Program-made: the position numbers and the translations under genes
The notes under the pieces: model-generated
Seen by the model: the letters and a program-made list of their open reading frames with translations, nothing else
What the model was told of the DNA's origin: nothing
Databases searched by the model: none
Origin: Massilia phosphatilytica
GTDB lineage: Bacteria; Pseudomonadota; Gammaproteobacteria; Burkholderiales; Burkholderiaceae_D
DNA length: 64,000 nt
Assembly: GCF_002968015.1 (NCBI RefSeq)
Contig: NZ_PUIP01000003.1
Coordinates: 248,001-312,000 of the forward strand
Direction: 5' to 3'
In this document: positions 1 to 9,480 of the stretch, piece by piece
Layout of the letters: each line of letters begins with the position of its first letter
Numbering within the stretch: the stretch's first letter is position 1

Positions 1-6
1 TGGCCC

Positions 7-30
7 GACCAATCTAGAATGGTCCCACCA
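7..30. promoter_or_regulatory. Candidate operators upstream of the pectin operon
   Basis: Two overlapping dyads lie about 120 bp before the TonB receptor gene. Bases 7-24 read GACCAATCTAGAATGGTC, which matches its own reverse complement at 16 of 18 positions. Bases 20-30 read TGGTCCCACCA, an exact fit to the TGGT-N3-ACCA form bound by FadR/PdhR/LldR-type GntR regulators. The match to that family consensus is knowledge; that such a regulator, perhaps responding to uronates, controls this operon is inference. No GntR gene is adjacent in the window. Confidence 0.5.
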
Positions 31-146
31 AAGAGCCCCATGCATGCGGGCTCAGCCTTGCCAGGCAGGTTTTGTAAGAAGCAACCATCGGCGCCGTCCC
101 CCCTCGACGCCGACACGTCATCGATATAAAAACAGGAGACAGCTTC

Positions 147-2861
147 ATGAAATACCCCCGCAGCACCCCGCCCCGCCATTTCGTCATGTCCTCGATCGCG
201 CTCGCGGTCCTCTCCCTTGCCCAGCAGGCGCAGGCGCAACAGGCCGACGCGCCGGTCCAGCGTGTCGAAGTCACCGGCTCCAGCATCAAGCGCCTGGCCG
301 CCGAGGAAGCCCTGCCCGTCACGACCATCAAGGCCGAGGAACTGGTCAAGCAAGGCATGACCACCTTGGCCGACGTCATGATGGCGCTGCCGCAGTCGGC
401 GTCGCTGCAGCCGTCCAACGCCGGTTCGGGCACCAATATCAACCTGCGCGGCCTGGGCGTGAACCGCACCCTCGTGCTGCTGAACGGCCGCCGCCTCGCC
501 AACGAGGCCATCGCCGACGGCTACGCCAACCTGGATGTCATCCCGATCAGCGCGCTGCAACGCGTCGAGATCCTGCGCGACGGCGCGTCGTCGATCTACG
601 GGTCGGACGCGATCGGCGGCGTCGTCAACTTCATCACCAAGCGCGAAGTCGAGGGCGGCAACGTGACCGTGCAGCTCGTGCAGCCGCAGCGCCACGGCGG
701 CGGCGACGAGCAGCGCATCCAGGCCACGTTCGGCAAGGGCAACCTGGAACGCGACGGCTGGAACGTCTACGGCACCGTCGACTTCCACCAGCGCAGCCGC
801 CTCGCGCTGTCGGATCGCACCGGCTTCGTCCCGGACAACGCGGCGATGGCCGCCATCGGCTTGCCCAGGACCACCGCGAGCGGCGGCTACGCCACGCCCG
901 CCAACTTCACGAGCTCCGCGAACAAGAACGCGGCGAATCCGTACTACGCGAGCGGCTGCCTGAATCCGTATTCGATCCAGGGCGGAAAGAGCACCTGCAT
1001 CCTGAACGACGACAACTACGGCACCGCGCTGCACCCGAACAAGCAGCTGACGATGTATGCCAAGGCGACGAAGAAGATCGACGCCGACAACACCGTCACC
1101 GTGGAATACACGCGCGGCGACGAATCCATCTTCGGCTACAAGAATCCGACCCAGGCGCTGGCCGTGGGCTCGCGCGCCGCGATCCTGCCGTCGACCAGCA
1201 AGTGGTACCCGGGCAAGAGCGGCGGCGTGCCGGCCGTCGCGGGCATCACGAACCAGCCGCTGACCGTGTCGTGGGCCGTGGCCGACTTCGGTCCGGCAGT
1301 CACCCGCGACAACCAGGTCAACCAGCGCCTGCTGCTGTCCGCCGACGGCCACCTGGGCAACTGGGACTACAAGGCCGGCATGACCTACGGCCTGTCGCTG
1401 CGCAAGGGCTACTATAAATCCGGCTACTTCTCGGGTACGGGCCTGCTGAACGGCCTCTCGAACGGCACCCTGAACCCATTCGGCCTGCAGGACCAGGCCG
1501 GCCTCGACTACCTGGAATCGATCGCCGCCGACGGCATGCAGAACCGCAGCTCGAAGAGCGCATATTACGGCTTCGACGGCACGATCAGCCGCTCGCTGAT
1601 GGCGCTGCCCGGCGGCGACCTTGCGTTCGCGCTGGGCGCCGACCTGCACCGCGACACCAACGAAGACACGAAGCTGGCGCAGGCCGCCGACATCACGTAC
1701 GCCAAGAGCGTGCCCGCGCATGGCGAAAGCGCGCGCAACGTGGCCGGCATCTACACCGAGATCGACGCGCCCGTCACCAAGACGCTGGACCTGAACGCCG
1801 CCCTGCGCGTCGACAAGTACAGCGACGTCGGTTCGACCGTCACGCCGAAGATCAGCTTCCGCTGGCAGCCGGTGAAGAGCGTCATGTTCCGCGGTTCGTT
1901 CAACACGGGCTTCCGCGCGCCGACCCTGTTCGACCGCTACGGCTACCGCACGACCGTCGCCAACACGACGACGGCCGGCCGCTGGGACGATCCGGTCCTG
2001 TGCCCTGGCCCGACGCCGGCGATCCCCGGCAGCGGCACGGCCGTCGCCGGCGCCAACGCGGCCGACGTCTGCAACGCGAAGCTGAACAAGCTGACCGGCT
2101 CGAACAACACGCTGCAGCCTGAACGCTCGAAAGGCGGCACGCTGGGCGTCGTGTTCGAACCGAGCCGCAACTTCACGGCATCGTTGGACTACTGGCAGGT
2201 CAACATGAAGGACATGCTGGCCAACCTGCCGGAGAACGTCTACTTCACGAACTACGCGGATTACAAGAACCTGTTCGTGCGTAACGCCGACGGCTCGCTC
2301 GCCTATATCAACAATACGACGATGAACCTGGGCGGCCAGATCGCCGGCGGCGTCGACGTGTCGGCCAACTGGGAAATCGCGCGCAACAGCTATGGCACGT
2401 TCGGCGCCGCCATCGACGGCACGTACCTGACGCGCTTCGACAACCAGCTCGTGCCGGGCGGTCCGTGGATGTCCAACGTCGGCCAGTTCGGCTGGGCCAG
2501 CAACGGCACCACGTCCAGCTTCCCGATCATCACGTTCAAATGGAAGCACAACCTGCGCCTGTCGTGGCAGAGCGGCGACTATTCGGCCCAGCTGACGAAC
2601 AACTTCAACAGCAAATACCGCGACGCCAACACGGCCGTCACGTCGCAGTACTACCGCGACATCCCGTCGTTCTCGACGTGGAACCTGACCGGCTCGATCC
2701 GCGTGCAGAAACAGGTGCGCATCACGGCCGGCGTCACGAACCTGTTCGGCAAGGCGCCGCCGATCACCAACAACACGATCTACAGCAGTGGTTACCTGAG
2801 CAGCGTATCGAATCCGGTCGGCCGCTCGTGGAATCTGCGCGTCAGCTACGATTTCGAGTGA
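147..2861 (+). CDS. TonB-dependent outer-membrane receptor of the pectin locus
   Basis: The 904-residue product is an outer-membrane TonB-dependent receptor. A signal peptide ends near the AQAQQA stretch (about residues 24-31). A plug domain follows at about 45-170, with the typical NLRGLG, VLLNGRR, LRDGASSIYG and VNFITK segments; the rest is a 22-strand barrel rich in aromatic residues and ends in SYDFE. The start is preceded by AGGAGA with an eight-base spacer. It is the first gene of a run whose next three genes attack pectin, so it probably imports galacturonan or rhamnogalacturonan oligosaccharides. The substrate is inferred from context only. No anti-sigma gene is nearby, and there is no FecA-type signalling extension. 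Confidence 0.93.
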   Translation: MKYPRSTPPRHFVMSSIALAVLSLAQQAQAQQADAPVQRVEVTGSSIKRLAAEEALPVTTIKAEELVKQGMTTLADVMMALPQSASLQPSNAGSGTNINLRGLGVNRTLVLLNGRRLANEAIADGYANLDVIPISALQRVEILRDGASSIYGSDAIGGVVNFITKREVEGGNVTVQLVQPQRHGGGDEQRIQATFGKGNLERDGWNVYGTVDFHQRSRLALSDRTGFVPDNAAMAAIGLPRTTASGGYATPANFTSSANKNAANPYYASGCLNPYSIQGGKSTCILNDDNYGTALHPNKQLTMYAKATKKIDADNTVTVEYTRGDESIFGYKNPTQALAVGSRAAILPSTSKWYPGKSGGVPAVAGITNQPLTVSWAVADFGPAVTRDNQVNQRLLLSADGHLGNWDYKAGMTYGLSLRKGYYKSGYFSGTGLLNGLSNGTLNPFGLQDQAGLDYLESIAADGMQNRSSKSAYYGFDGTISRSLMALPGGDLAFALGADLHRDTNEDTKLAQAADITYAKSVPAHGESARNVAGIYTEIDAPVTKTLDLNAALRVDKYSDVGSTVTPKISFRWQPVKSVMFRGSFNTGFRAPTLFDRYGYRTTVANTTTAGRWDDPVLCPGPTPAIPGSGTAVAGANAADVCNAKLNKLTGSNNTLQPERSKGGTLGVVFEPSRNFTASLDYWQVNMKDMLANLPENVYFTNYADYKNLFVRNADGSLAYINNTTMNLGGQIAGGVDVSANWEIARNSYGTFGAAIDGTYLTRFDNQLVPGGPWMSNVGQFGWASNGTTSSFPIITFKWKHNLRLSWQSGDYSAQLTNNFNSKYRDANTAVTSQYYRDIPSFSTWNLTGSIRVQKQVRITAGVTNLFGKAPPITNNTIYSSGYLSSVSNPVGRSWNLRVSYDFE

Positions 2862-2866
2862 TCGAG

Positions 2867-3652
2867 ATGCGCGCGAGACTGGTACAACGTATCGTCCTGG
2901 CCGGGCTTGTCCTGGCCGGCCAGGCCAGCGCCGCCGCCGCGCCGATCCGCGTGATCCTCGTCGGCGACTCGACGATGGCCACGAAGAGCGGCTATGGTGA
3001 CGCCTTCTGCGCCCGCTTCACGGCGGACGTTTCCTGCGTCAACCTCGCACGCGGCGGCCGCAGCACGGGCAGCTTCCGTGCCGAAGGTCGCTGGGACGAG
3101 GTCGAGCGCATGCTGAAGGATGGCGCCTCGTTCAAGGCCACCTATGTGCTCGTGCAGTTCGGCCACAACGACCAGCCGGGCAAGCCGGGCCGCTCCACCG
3201 ACCTCGTCACCCAGTTCCCCGCCAACATGGCGCGCTACGCGCAGGAGACCCGGGACCTGGGCGGCGTGCCGGTGCTCGTCACCCCGCTCACCCGGCGTAC
3301 GTTCAAGGGCGCGTATCTGGCCAACGACCTGGCGCCGTGGGCCGACGCCACGCGCCGCGCGGCCGCGCAGGAACATGCGGTGCTCCTGGACCTGAACCGG
3401 GACAGCGTGGTCGCCGTCCAGGCCATGGGCCAGGACGAGGCGGATACGCTGGCGGCCGTGCCCCGTCCGCCGGGCTACGGTCTTCCCGCCGACCCGAACA
3501 AGGTCGAACCGGCCGGCGCGGCGAAGTCCGCGTTCGACCGGACGCACCTCGGCACCAAGGGCGCGGACTTCTTTGCGCGCATGGTCGAGCGGGAGCTGGT
3601 GGCTGCGCGGCCGGAGACGGCGGCGTACTTCAAGGACGGAGGCAAGCCTTGA
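2867..3652 (+). CDS. Rhamnogalacturonan acetylesterase-like SGNH hydrolase
   Basis: This 261-residue exported esterase has a signal peptide (about 1-25, AASAAAA region). The SGNH blocks are clear: GDST with the nucleophile Ser35, the glycine block ARGGRS at about 61-66, GHND at 99-102, and the C-terminal DRTHLG with Asp224 and His227 of the catalytic triad. This arrangement is that of carbohydrate esterase family 12 enzymes, which remove acetyl groups from rhamnogalacturonan. It starts 5 bp after the receptor stop codon, and its stop overlaps the TTG start of the next gene, so it is co-translated with the pectinase fusion. Deacetylation would open the polymer to the downstream hydrolases. Function is assigned from motifs and context. 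Confidence 0.88.
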   Translation: MRARLVQRIVLAGLVLAGQASAAAAPIRVILVGDSTMATKSGYGDAFCARFTADVSCVNLARGGRSTGSFRAEGRWDEVERMLKDGASFKATYVLVQFGHNDQPGKPGRSTDLVTQFPANMARYAQETRDLGGVPVLVTPLTRRTFKGAYLANDLAPWADATRRAAAQEHAVLLDLNRDSVVAVQAMGQDEADTLAAVPRPPGYGLPADPNKVEPAGAAKSAFDRTHLGTKGADFFARMVERELVAARPETAAYFKDGGKP

Positions 3653-6249
3653 GGCGTTTTGCCATGCTCGCCTGCGCACTCGCCTCCGCGAGCGCGCAGG
3701 CGCAGGACACGCGCACCGTGCGCGAACCCGCCGTGCCAGCCGCCTGCGCGGTCCTGACCGGCGAGACAACGAACACGGGCCGCGACGATGCCGCGCGCAT
3801 CCAGGCCGCCATCGACAAGTGCGCGCCCGGCCATGCCGTGGTGCTCGCGGCGAGCAACGACAAGCGCAGCTTCGTGGCCGGTCCGCTGCAACTGCGCGAC
3901 GGCGTCACGCTGCTCGTCGACAAAGGCGCCACGCTGTACGCCAGCACGGATCCGCGCCTGTTCGACCGCGGCGCGGGCACGTGCGGCACGAACGATGGAT
4001 CGGGTCGCGGCTGCCGGCCATTCATCACGCTCGACGGCGTGCGCGGCGCCGGCATCATGGGCACGGGCACCATCGATGGCCAGGGCGGGCAGCGTATCGC
4101 CGGCAAGGACGAGACCTGGTGGCAGATCGCCCGCCGCGCGCAAAAGGAAAGGTCCCGGCAAAACGTGCCGCGCCTGATCCAGGCCGACAAGGCGCGCGAC
4201 GTCACGCTGTACCGCATCACGCTGAAAAATTCCCCGAACTTCCACGTCACGTTGAACAACGTGGACGGCTTCACGGCCTGGGGCGTCACGATCGATACGC
4301 CGCACGATGCGCGCAACACGGACGGCATCGACCCGATCTCGTCGCGCAACGTGACCATCGCGCACAGCATCATCCGCACGGGCGACGACAATGTCGCCAT
4401 CAAGGCCGGCGCCAACGGGCCGACGGAACACGTCTCGGTCCTGCACAACCGCTTCTACAGCGGCCACGGCATGTCCATCGGCAGTGAGACGAATGGCGGC
4501 GTGCACAACGTCCTCGTCGACGACCTGACGATGGATGGTACGACGTCGGGCCTGCGCATCAAGAGCAACGACATGCGCGGTGGGCGGGTCGACGGCATCG
4601 TCTACCGCGACGTCTGCCTGCGCGGCATCCGCTCGCCCATCGAGATCACGACGCACTACGAACAGCCCGCCCAGCTGGGTGGGCTCATCCCCGAGTATGC
4701 CGGCATCCGCATGGAACGGGTGCGCAGCACGACGCCGGGCCGCATCCTGCTGCAGGGCTACGACGACGCGCATCCGCTCGTGCTGGCCTTGCAGGACGTG
4801 GCGATTGCCGCCGGCTCCGACGTGAAGCAGGAGCATGCGCGCGTGCAGGGTGCGTTCGGGCCGGCGCCCGATTGCGCGGGGCGCTTCGTGCCGTTTCCCG
4901 AGCAGGCTGCCCGTGATCCGCGTCCCCAGTTGACGGCCGAACAGGCCCGCGCCTACGACTACCGGGAGGTGCTGAAGTACGTGGGCCCCGTCGGCAACGA
5001 ACGTGTCGAACCGTGGGATCCGCTGGCCGATCCGCTGGCGGGCAAGGCCGAGTTGAAGGCCGACTACACGGTCGACGCCCGCGCTCCGGGCGACGGCACG
5101 ACCCGCTTCGCCACCGTGCAGGCCGCCGTCAGCCGCGCCGTGGCGGCGGGTGGCACGCGCCGCGTCGTCATCCGTATCGCACCGGGTACCTACCAGGAAC
5201 TCGTCTACGTGCCGCCGGGCGCGCCGCCGATCACGCTGGATGGAGCCGGCGCCGATCCGCAGGCCGTGCGCATCAGCGCGGCGCTGGACGCGTCGACGAC
5301 GGGCGACGCCTACCGCAACCGCTACGGCGCCGCATTCGAACACGCGGCGCCCGGCGTGCGCGCGATGTACGACGCGCTGAAGGACTTGCCCGCCCTGCAG
5401 ACGACGGGATCGGGCACGGTGTGGGTCCGTGCGGACGGCTTCCAGGCCCGCAACCTCACGATCGAGAATGCATACAACCGCGACAAGTCGGTGGCGCACC
5501 CGGAGTGCAGCGGCGACCACTGCCCGGACACGACGGGAGGCAGCCGCGTGCACCACCAGGCCGTCGCGCTGCGCGTGGACGGCGCCGACAAGGTGCAGTT
5601 CGAGCGCGTGCGCCTGCTCGGCTTGCAGGACACGCTGTTCCTCAGTTCACAGGATGGCACGGCGACGGTGCGCAGCTTCTTCCACGACACGCACATCGAG
5701 GGCGACGTCGATTTCATCTTCGGCGACACCATCGCCGTCTTCAAGGACTGCGACATTCACGCCATTGGCGGCCGCTCCGCGTCATACGTCGCGGCGCCGG
5801 ACACGAACCGCCGGGCGAAATATGGCTTCGTGTTCGACGGGTGCCGCTTCACCAGCGACGCACCGGGGACAGCCCGCACGCAGTTCTACTTCGCGCGCCA
5901 GTGGTTTCATAACGAGCGCTGCACACCATACGGCTTCATCCCCGTCGACGGCTATACATGCCGGCTGGGCGACGTCGACGTGTACAACGCACCGAACGGC
6001 ACGATCCGCGGGCGCACGCTTGAGACGGTCGGCAAGGCCGTGATCCTGCGCTCGCGCATCGGGCCGCATTTCGAAAGGACGGCGCCCTGGTCGGAATGGA
6101 ACCGCAACGGCACGCTGGCGCATCGCCCCGCGCAGTTCAGTTCCGACGATTACTGGGACAACCTGGCCGGTACGCCGTTCGCACCGCCAGGTCCACGGCC
6201 CGTCCCCGCCGACGTCTACCTCGGCGAATACGACAATACCCTTGAATGA
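3649..6249 (+). CDS. Polygalacturonase (GH28)-pectin methylesterase (CE8) fusion protein
   Basis: An 866-residue exported two-enzyme protein. The start is a TTG overlapping the previous stop codon (TTGA), chosen because GGAGG lies six bases upstream (3638-3642) and because it gives a good signal peptide, MRRFAMLACALASASAQAQ; the next ATG is at 3664. The N-terminal half (about 30-430) is a GH28 beta-helix with NTD at 223-225, DD at 246-247, GHG with His273 and RIK at 303-305. The C-terminal half (about 470-866) is a pectinesterase with GTYQE at 513-517, QD at 660-661 (acid/base Asp), DFIFG at 688-692 (nucleophile Asp688) and RQW at 750-752. Demethylation and chain cleavage of homogalacturonan would be done by one polypeptide. 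All catalytic residues are present in both halves. Confidence 0.93.
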   Translation: MRRFAMLACALASASAQAQDTRTVREPAVPAACAVLTGETTNTGRDDAARIQAAIDKCAPGHAVVLAASNDKRSFVAGPLQLRDGVTLLVDKGATLYASTDPRLFDRGAGTCGTNDGSGRGCRPFITLDGVRGAGIMGTGTIDGQGGQRIAGKDETWWQIARRAQKERSRQNVPRLIQADKARDVTLYRITLKNSPNFHVTLNNVDGFTAWGVTIDTPHDARNTDGIDPISSRNVTIAHSIIRTGDDNVAIKAGANGPTEHVSVLHNRFYSGHGMSIGSETNGGVHNVLVDDLTMDGTTSGLRIKSNDMRGGRVDGIVYRDVCLRGIRSPIEITTHYEQPAQLGGLIPEYAGIRMERVRSTTPGRILLQGYDDAHPLVLALQDVAIAAGSDVKQEHARVQGAFGPAPDCAGRFVPFPEQAARDPRPQLTAEQARAYDYREVLKYVGPVGNERVEPWDPLADPLAGKAELKADYTVDARAPGDGTTRFATVQAAVSRAVAAGGTRRVVIRIAPGTYQELVYVPPGAPPITLDGAGADPQAVRISAALDASTTGDAYRNRYGAAFEHAAPGVRAMYDALKDLPALQTTGSGTVWVRADGFQARNLTIENAYNRDKSVAHPECSGDHCPDTTGGSRVHHQAVALRVDGADKVQFERVRLLGLQDTLFLSSQDGTATVRSFFHDTHIEGDVDFIFGDTIAVFKDCDIHAIGGRSASYVAAPDTNRRAKYGFVFDGCRFTSDAPGTARTQFYFARQWFHNERCTPYGFIPVDGYTCRLGDVDVYNAPNGTIRGRTLETVGKAVILRSRIGPHFERTAPWSEWNRNGTLAHRPAQFSSDDYWDNLAGTPFAPPGPRPVPADVYLGEYDNTLE

Positions 6250-6259
6250 CGGAGACACC

Positions 6260-8140
6260 ATGAAGCAATCATTCGACGCCCGCCGCGGGAGCGCCCGCCG
6301 CGGCTTCCTGAAAACCGCGGCGGTGGCCGGCCTCACGTTGTCCGGTTCCGCGCAGGCGCTGGCCGCCGCGAAGAAGGCCGCAGCCGAAGGCGATCCGTGG
6401 CAGGCCGCGGCAAGCATCGCCAGGCGCCTCGCCAACCCCGTCAAGTTCCGCAAGGCCGACTACATCGTCACGGACTTCGGCGCCGCGCCATGCAAGCTCG
6501 TACCCGTGAAGGCGTGGGTATCGTTCGAAGACCAGGCCGACCTGCCGACGCCGGCGCCCGGTGCGAAAGACTGCTACGCCGCGATCCGGGCCGCCATCGA
6601 GAAATGCCATGCGGACGGCGGCGGCCGCGTCGTGATCCCGAAAGGCGACTGGTATTGCGCCGGCCCGATCGTCCTGCTGTCGAACGTGAACGTGCATCTC
6701 GCCAGCGGCGCGCACGTCTACTTCAGCAACGATCCGGCCGACTACGCGAAATACGGCGACGTCGACTGCGGCCAGAACGGCAAGCTGGTCGTGTCGCGCT
6801 GGCAGAGCAACGACTGCCTGAACTTCTCGTCCATGATCTATGCGCACAACCAGGACAACATCGCCCTGACCGGCGACGACTGGACGGCGATCCTCGACGG
6901 CCAGGGCGGCGTGCCGTTCCCCGGCCGTGCCGACTGCTGGTGGACGTGGAAGGGCAAGAACGCGACGATCAATTCCGTCGCCCAGGACAAGTCGCCGAAC
7001 TACGTGCCCGGCAAGCTGGCGCAGAACCAGGTCAACGACCTGAATCCGAAGTCGCTGGCGGAGGTCGCGCCCGGCCTGCCGGAAGCGCAACGCCTGCTGA
7101 TCCAGGGCGACGGCGACAAGTGGCGCGCGGACGATGCTTACCTGCCCGCGCTGTCGGAAGCGGGCGTGCCGCTGGCGAAACGCGTGTTTGGCCTGGGCCA
7201 CTACCTGCGTCCGCCGATGATCCAGCTGATCGGGTGCACGAACGTGCTGCTGGAAGGCTACCAGGTGGTCCACACACCGTTCTGGCAGCATCACCCGGTC
7301 GCGTGCCGCAACCTCACGATCCGCAAGGTCCATGCGAACAGCCTGGGGCCGAACAGCGACGGCTTCGATCCGGAAGCGTGCGACACGGTGCTCGTCGAGG
7401 GCTGCCAGTTCAACACGGGCGACGACTGCATCGCCATCAAGGCCGGCAAGAACCTCGACACGCAGTACGGCCCGTCGCAGAACATCGTCATCCAGAAGTG
7501 CACGATGCAGAGCGGCCACGGTGCCGTCACCCTGGGCAGCGAAATGGCCGGCGGCATCCAGAACGTGTACGCGCAGGACCTCGTGTTCGAGAACATGAAC
7601 TGGGCGACGAACCCGCTGAATACGGCCATCCGCCTGAAGACGAACATGAACCGCGGCGGCTTCCTCCGCAATTTCCATGTCCGTAACGTGAGCATTCCGA
7701 ACGGCGTGCAGACGTCGCCGTCGTTCTACGCGTCGCTGCCCGGGTCGCCGATCGTGTCGAAGACGGTCGCCACGGCCGCGGGCGCCGTCGTCACCTTCGA
7801 CTGCGACTACACGCCGCGCGCGGACAACGTGCGCGTGCGGCCGCCCGAGGTGCGCAACGTGCACATCTCGCGGGTCAAGGTCGGCAATGTGACGACGAAG
7901 GACGGGGCGCCGGCATCGTGCTTCCAGGCGTTCGTCATCCTCGGGCCGGTGGCGTCGGACTACAACGGACCGTCGCCGGCACCGGCCGTGCTGCCCGTGC
8001 GCGACGTGACGATCACGGACTGCGACTTCGGCACGCCGGTCAACGCGGCGCATCCGTGGTACACCTACAATGTGCGAGGCCTGAAACTGGCCAACGTGGT
8101 CATTGGCGGGAAGCGGTACGACACGACGTTGTCGGCATAA
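6260..8140 (+). CDS. Tat-exported GH28 polygalacturonase-family glycosidase
   Basis: The 626-residue product carries a twin-arginine signal, RRGFLK at 13-18 followed by a hydrophobic stretch ending AQALA, so it is folded before export. The GH28 catalytic set is complete: NSD at 365-367, DD at 388-389, GHG with His420 and RLK at 458-460. It is longer than a typical endo-polygalacturonase because of an insertion at about 170-330, which suggests an exo-acting or rhamnogalacturonan-directed enzyme. The ATG at 6260 is preceded by GGAGA. It begins 10 bp after the fusion gene and is the last gene of the pectin operon. The exact substrate cannot be read from the sequence. Confidence 0.9.
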   Translation: MKQSFDARRGSARRGFLKTAAVAGLTLSGSAQALAAAKKAAAEGDPWQAAASIARRLANPVKFRKADYIVTDFGAAPCKLVPVKAWVSFEDQADLPTPAPGAKDCYAAIRAAIEKCHADGGGRVVIPKGDWYCAGPIVLLSNVNVHLASGAHVYFSNDPADYAKYGDVDCGQNGKLVVSRWQSNDCLNFSSMIYAHNQDNIALTGDDWTAILDGQGGVPFPGRADCWWTWKGKNATINSVAQDKSPNYVPGKLAQNQVNDLNPKSLAEVAPGLPEAQRLLIQGDGDKWRADDAYLPALSEAGVPLAKRVFGLGHYLRPPMIQLIGCTNVLLEGYQVVHTPFWQHHPVACRNLTIRKVHANSLGPNSDGFDPEACDTVLVEGCQFNTGDDCIAIKAGKNLDTQYGPSQNIVIQKCTMQSGHGAVTLGSEMAGGIQNVYAQDLVFENMNWATNPLNTAIRLKTNMNRGGFLRNFHVRNVSIPNGVQTSPSFYASLPGSPIVSKTVATAAGAVVTFDCDYTPRADNVRVRPPEVRNVHISRVKVGNVTTKDGAPASCFQAFVILGPVASDYNGPSPAPAVLPVRDVTITDCDFGTPVNAAHPWYTYNVRGLKLANVVIGGKRYDTTLSA

Positions 8141-8143
8141 GCC

Positions 8144-8165
8144 CGTTCCCGCCTCCGCGGGAACG
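8144..8165. terminator. Stem-loop after the pectin operon
   Basis: CGTTCCCGC and GCGGGAACG form a perfect 9-bp stem around the four-base loop CTCC, starting 3 bp after the stop codon of the last pectin gene. No run of T follows, so it is either a Rho-type 3' end or a REP-like element rather than a classic intrinsic terminator. Confidence 0.5.
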
Positions 8166-8222
8166 TTGCGGTCATACGCATGCTCTACAATGCCGTCACC
8201 TCTGATTTACTTGGGATGGATG

Positions 8223-9233
8223 ATGGCGACACCGGCGTTCAACTACGGTTCCGACGTGACGGGGCTGGTCTGGGGCTTCCTGTTGCAGGACGCCGCGCCG
8301 GCGGCATCCATCGACGCCAGGGACGCCGAGGCCTGGTTGCGCGCGCCCGTCCCCGGGCAATTCGTCTGGCTGCACTTCAACCTCTCGAACGCGGCCAGCG
8401 AGCGCTGGCTGCGCGCCCACGCGGGCCTGCCCGAGGAATTCTACGAAACGCTGCACCAGGGTTCGCGCTCCACCCGCATCGAGGTGGCGGACGACGCCCT
8501 GATCGCGGTCGTCAACGACGTCCTGCATAATTTTTCGGTCGACACGGCCGAGATCTCGACCCTGTGGGTCCATGTGACGCCACATGGGGTGATCACGGCC
8601 CGGCGCAAGCCGCTGGAATCCATCGAGCGCCTGCGCCAGGACGTACTGAACGGCGCGCCGCTGCGCTCTTCCGTCGAGCTGCTGGTCCATTTGCTGCGCG
8701 ACCAGGCCGACGTCCTCGTCAACATCGTGCGCGATGCCGTCGCGCGGGTCGACACCGCCGAGGACCAGTTGCTGGCCGGCCGCCTCACGCGCCGGGGCGA
8801 AGACCTGGGCGCGCTGCGCCGGGTGCTCGTCCGGCTGCAACGGCTGCTCGCGCCGGAGCCGGCCGCCCTCTTCCGCCTGCTGCAGCGGCCCCCGGCCTGG
8901 GTGGCGCCGGAAGACCGCCAGGAGCTGCGCCAGTCGACCGAAGAGTTCACGGTCGTGCTGTCCGACCTGGCCGCACTGCAGGAACGCATCAAACTGTTGC
9001 AGGAAGAGATCGCAGCCCGGGTCAACGAGGACAACAACCGCAGCCTGTTCCTGCTGACCATCGTGACGGTCATGGCGCTCCCCATCAACCTGATCGCGGG
9101 CCTGCTGGGCATGAACGTGGGCGGAGTGCCGCTGTCCCAGCATCCCCATGGATTCTGGCTCGTGCTGGGTTTTACCGCCCTCGTGACGGGCGCCATCGCC
9201 TGGTTATTGCTTCGATTGCAACGACCGCGTTGA
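8223..9233 (+). CDS. zntB: CorA-family transporter, ZntB type
   Basis: A 336-residue inner-membrane metal transporter. The N-terminal three quarters is the cytosolic funnel domain opening with GLVWGFLL; two transmembrane helices close the protein at about 275-295 and 305-328. The signature GMN appears as GMNVGG directly after the first helix, which is the ZntB variant of the CorA motif. ZntB moves zinc with protons; the metal is not certain here. The ATG at 8223 is used because GGGA lies six bases upstream; ATGs at 8220 and 8190 are in frame. The gene appears monocistronic between the pectin and galactose operons. Confidence 0.85.
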   Translation: MATPAFNYGSDVTGLVWGFLLQDAAPAASIDARDAEAWLRAPVPGQFVWLHFNLSNAASERWLRAHAGLPEEFYETLHQGSRSTRIEVADDALIAVVNDVLHNFSVDTAEISTLWVHVTPHGVITARRKPLESIERLRQDVLNGAPLRSSVELLVHLLRDQADVLVNIVRDAVARVDTAEDQLLAGRLTRRGEDLGALRRVLVRLQRLLAPEPAALFRLLQRPPAWVAPEDRQELRQSTEEFTVVLSDLAALQERIKLLQEEIAARVNEDNNRSLFLLTIVTVMALPINLIAGLLGMNVGGVPLSQHPHGFWLVLGFTALVTGAIAWLLLRLQRPR

Positions 9234-9480
9234 CCCTAACATGTCTTTACCATAGCAAAACAAGATACGAGCCCCCGCATTGGGTATAACTCGTTTCCCG
9301 TCACCACGTTAAGCTTCTTGCCTCAGGAAAAGCTCGCACGCCAGTGCAGCCGTGCGCGGCGCGACCGACGGTAGAATGGCCCCAGACACCGGCGCCAGCC
9401 TCTGCTTCCACCGGTATGCGCGCCGCGCCGCCCGGCCGCGGCTTTTCGAGCATCCAATTTCCGAATCGCAGAAGAAGACC
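9234..9480 (+). promoter_or_regulatory. Leader region of the galactose operon
   Basis: This 247-bp gap holds two -10-like hexamers: TATAAC at about 9285-9290 and TAGAAT at 9372-9377, the latter about 105 bp before galT. Neither has a good -35 partner. No operator-like dyad and no small gene was found. Confidence 0.3.

Noticed and set aside
3475..5556. A 693-codon open frame antisense to the pectinase fusion
   Set aside because: Arg-, Asp- and Val-rich low-complexity translation with no family features; it is the GC-rich reverse frame of a well-supported gene.
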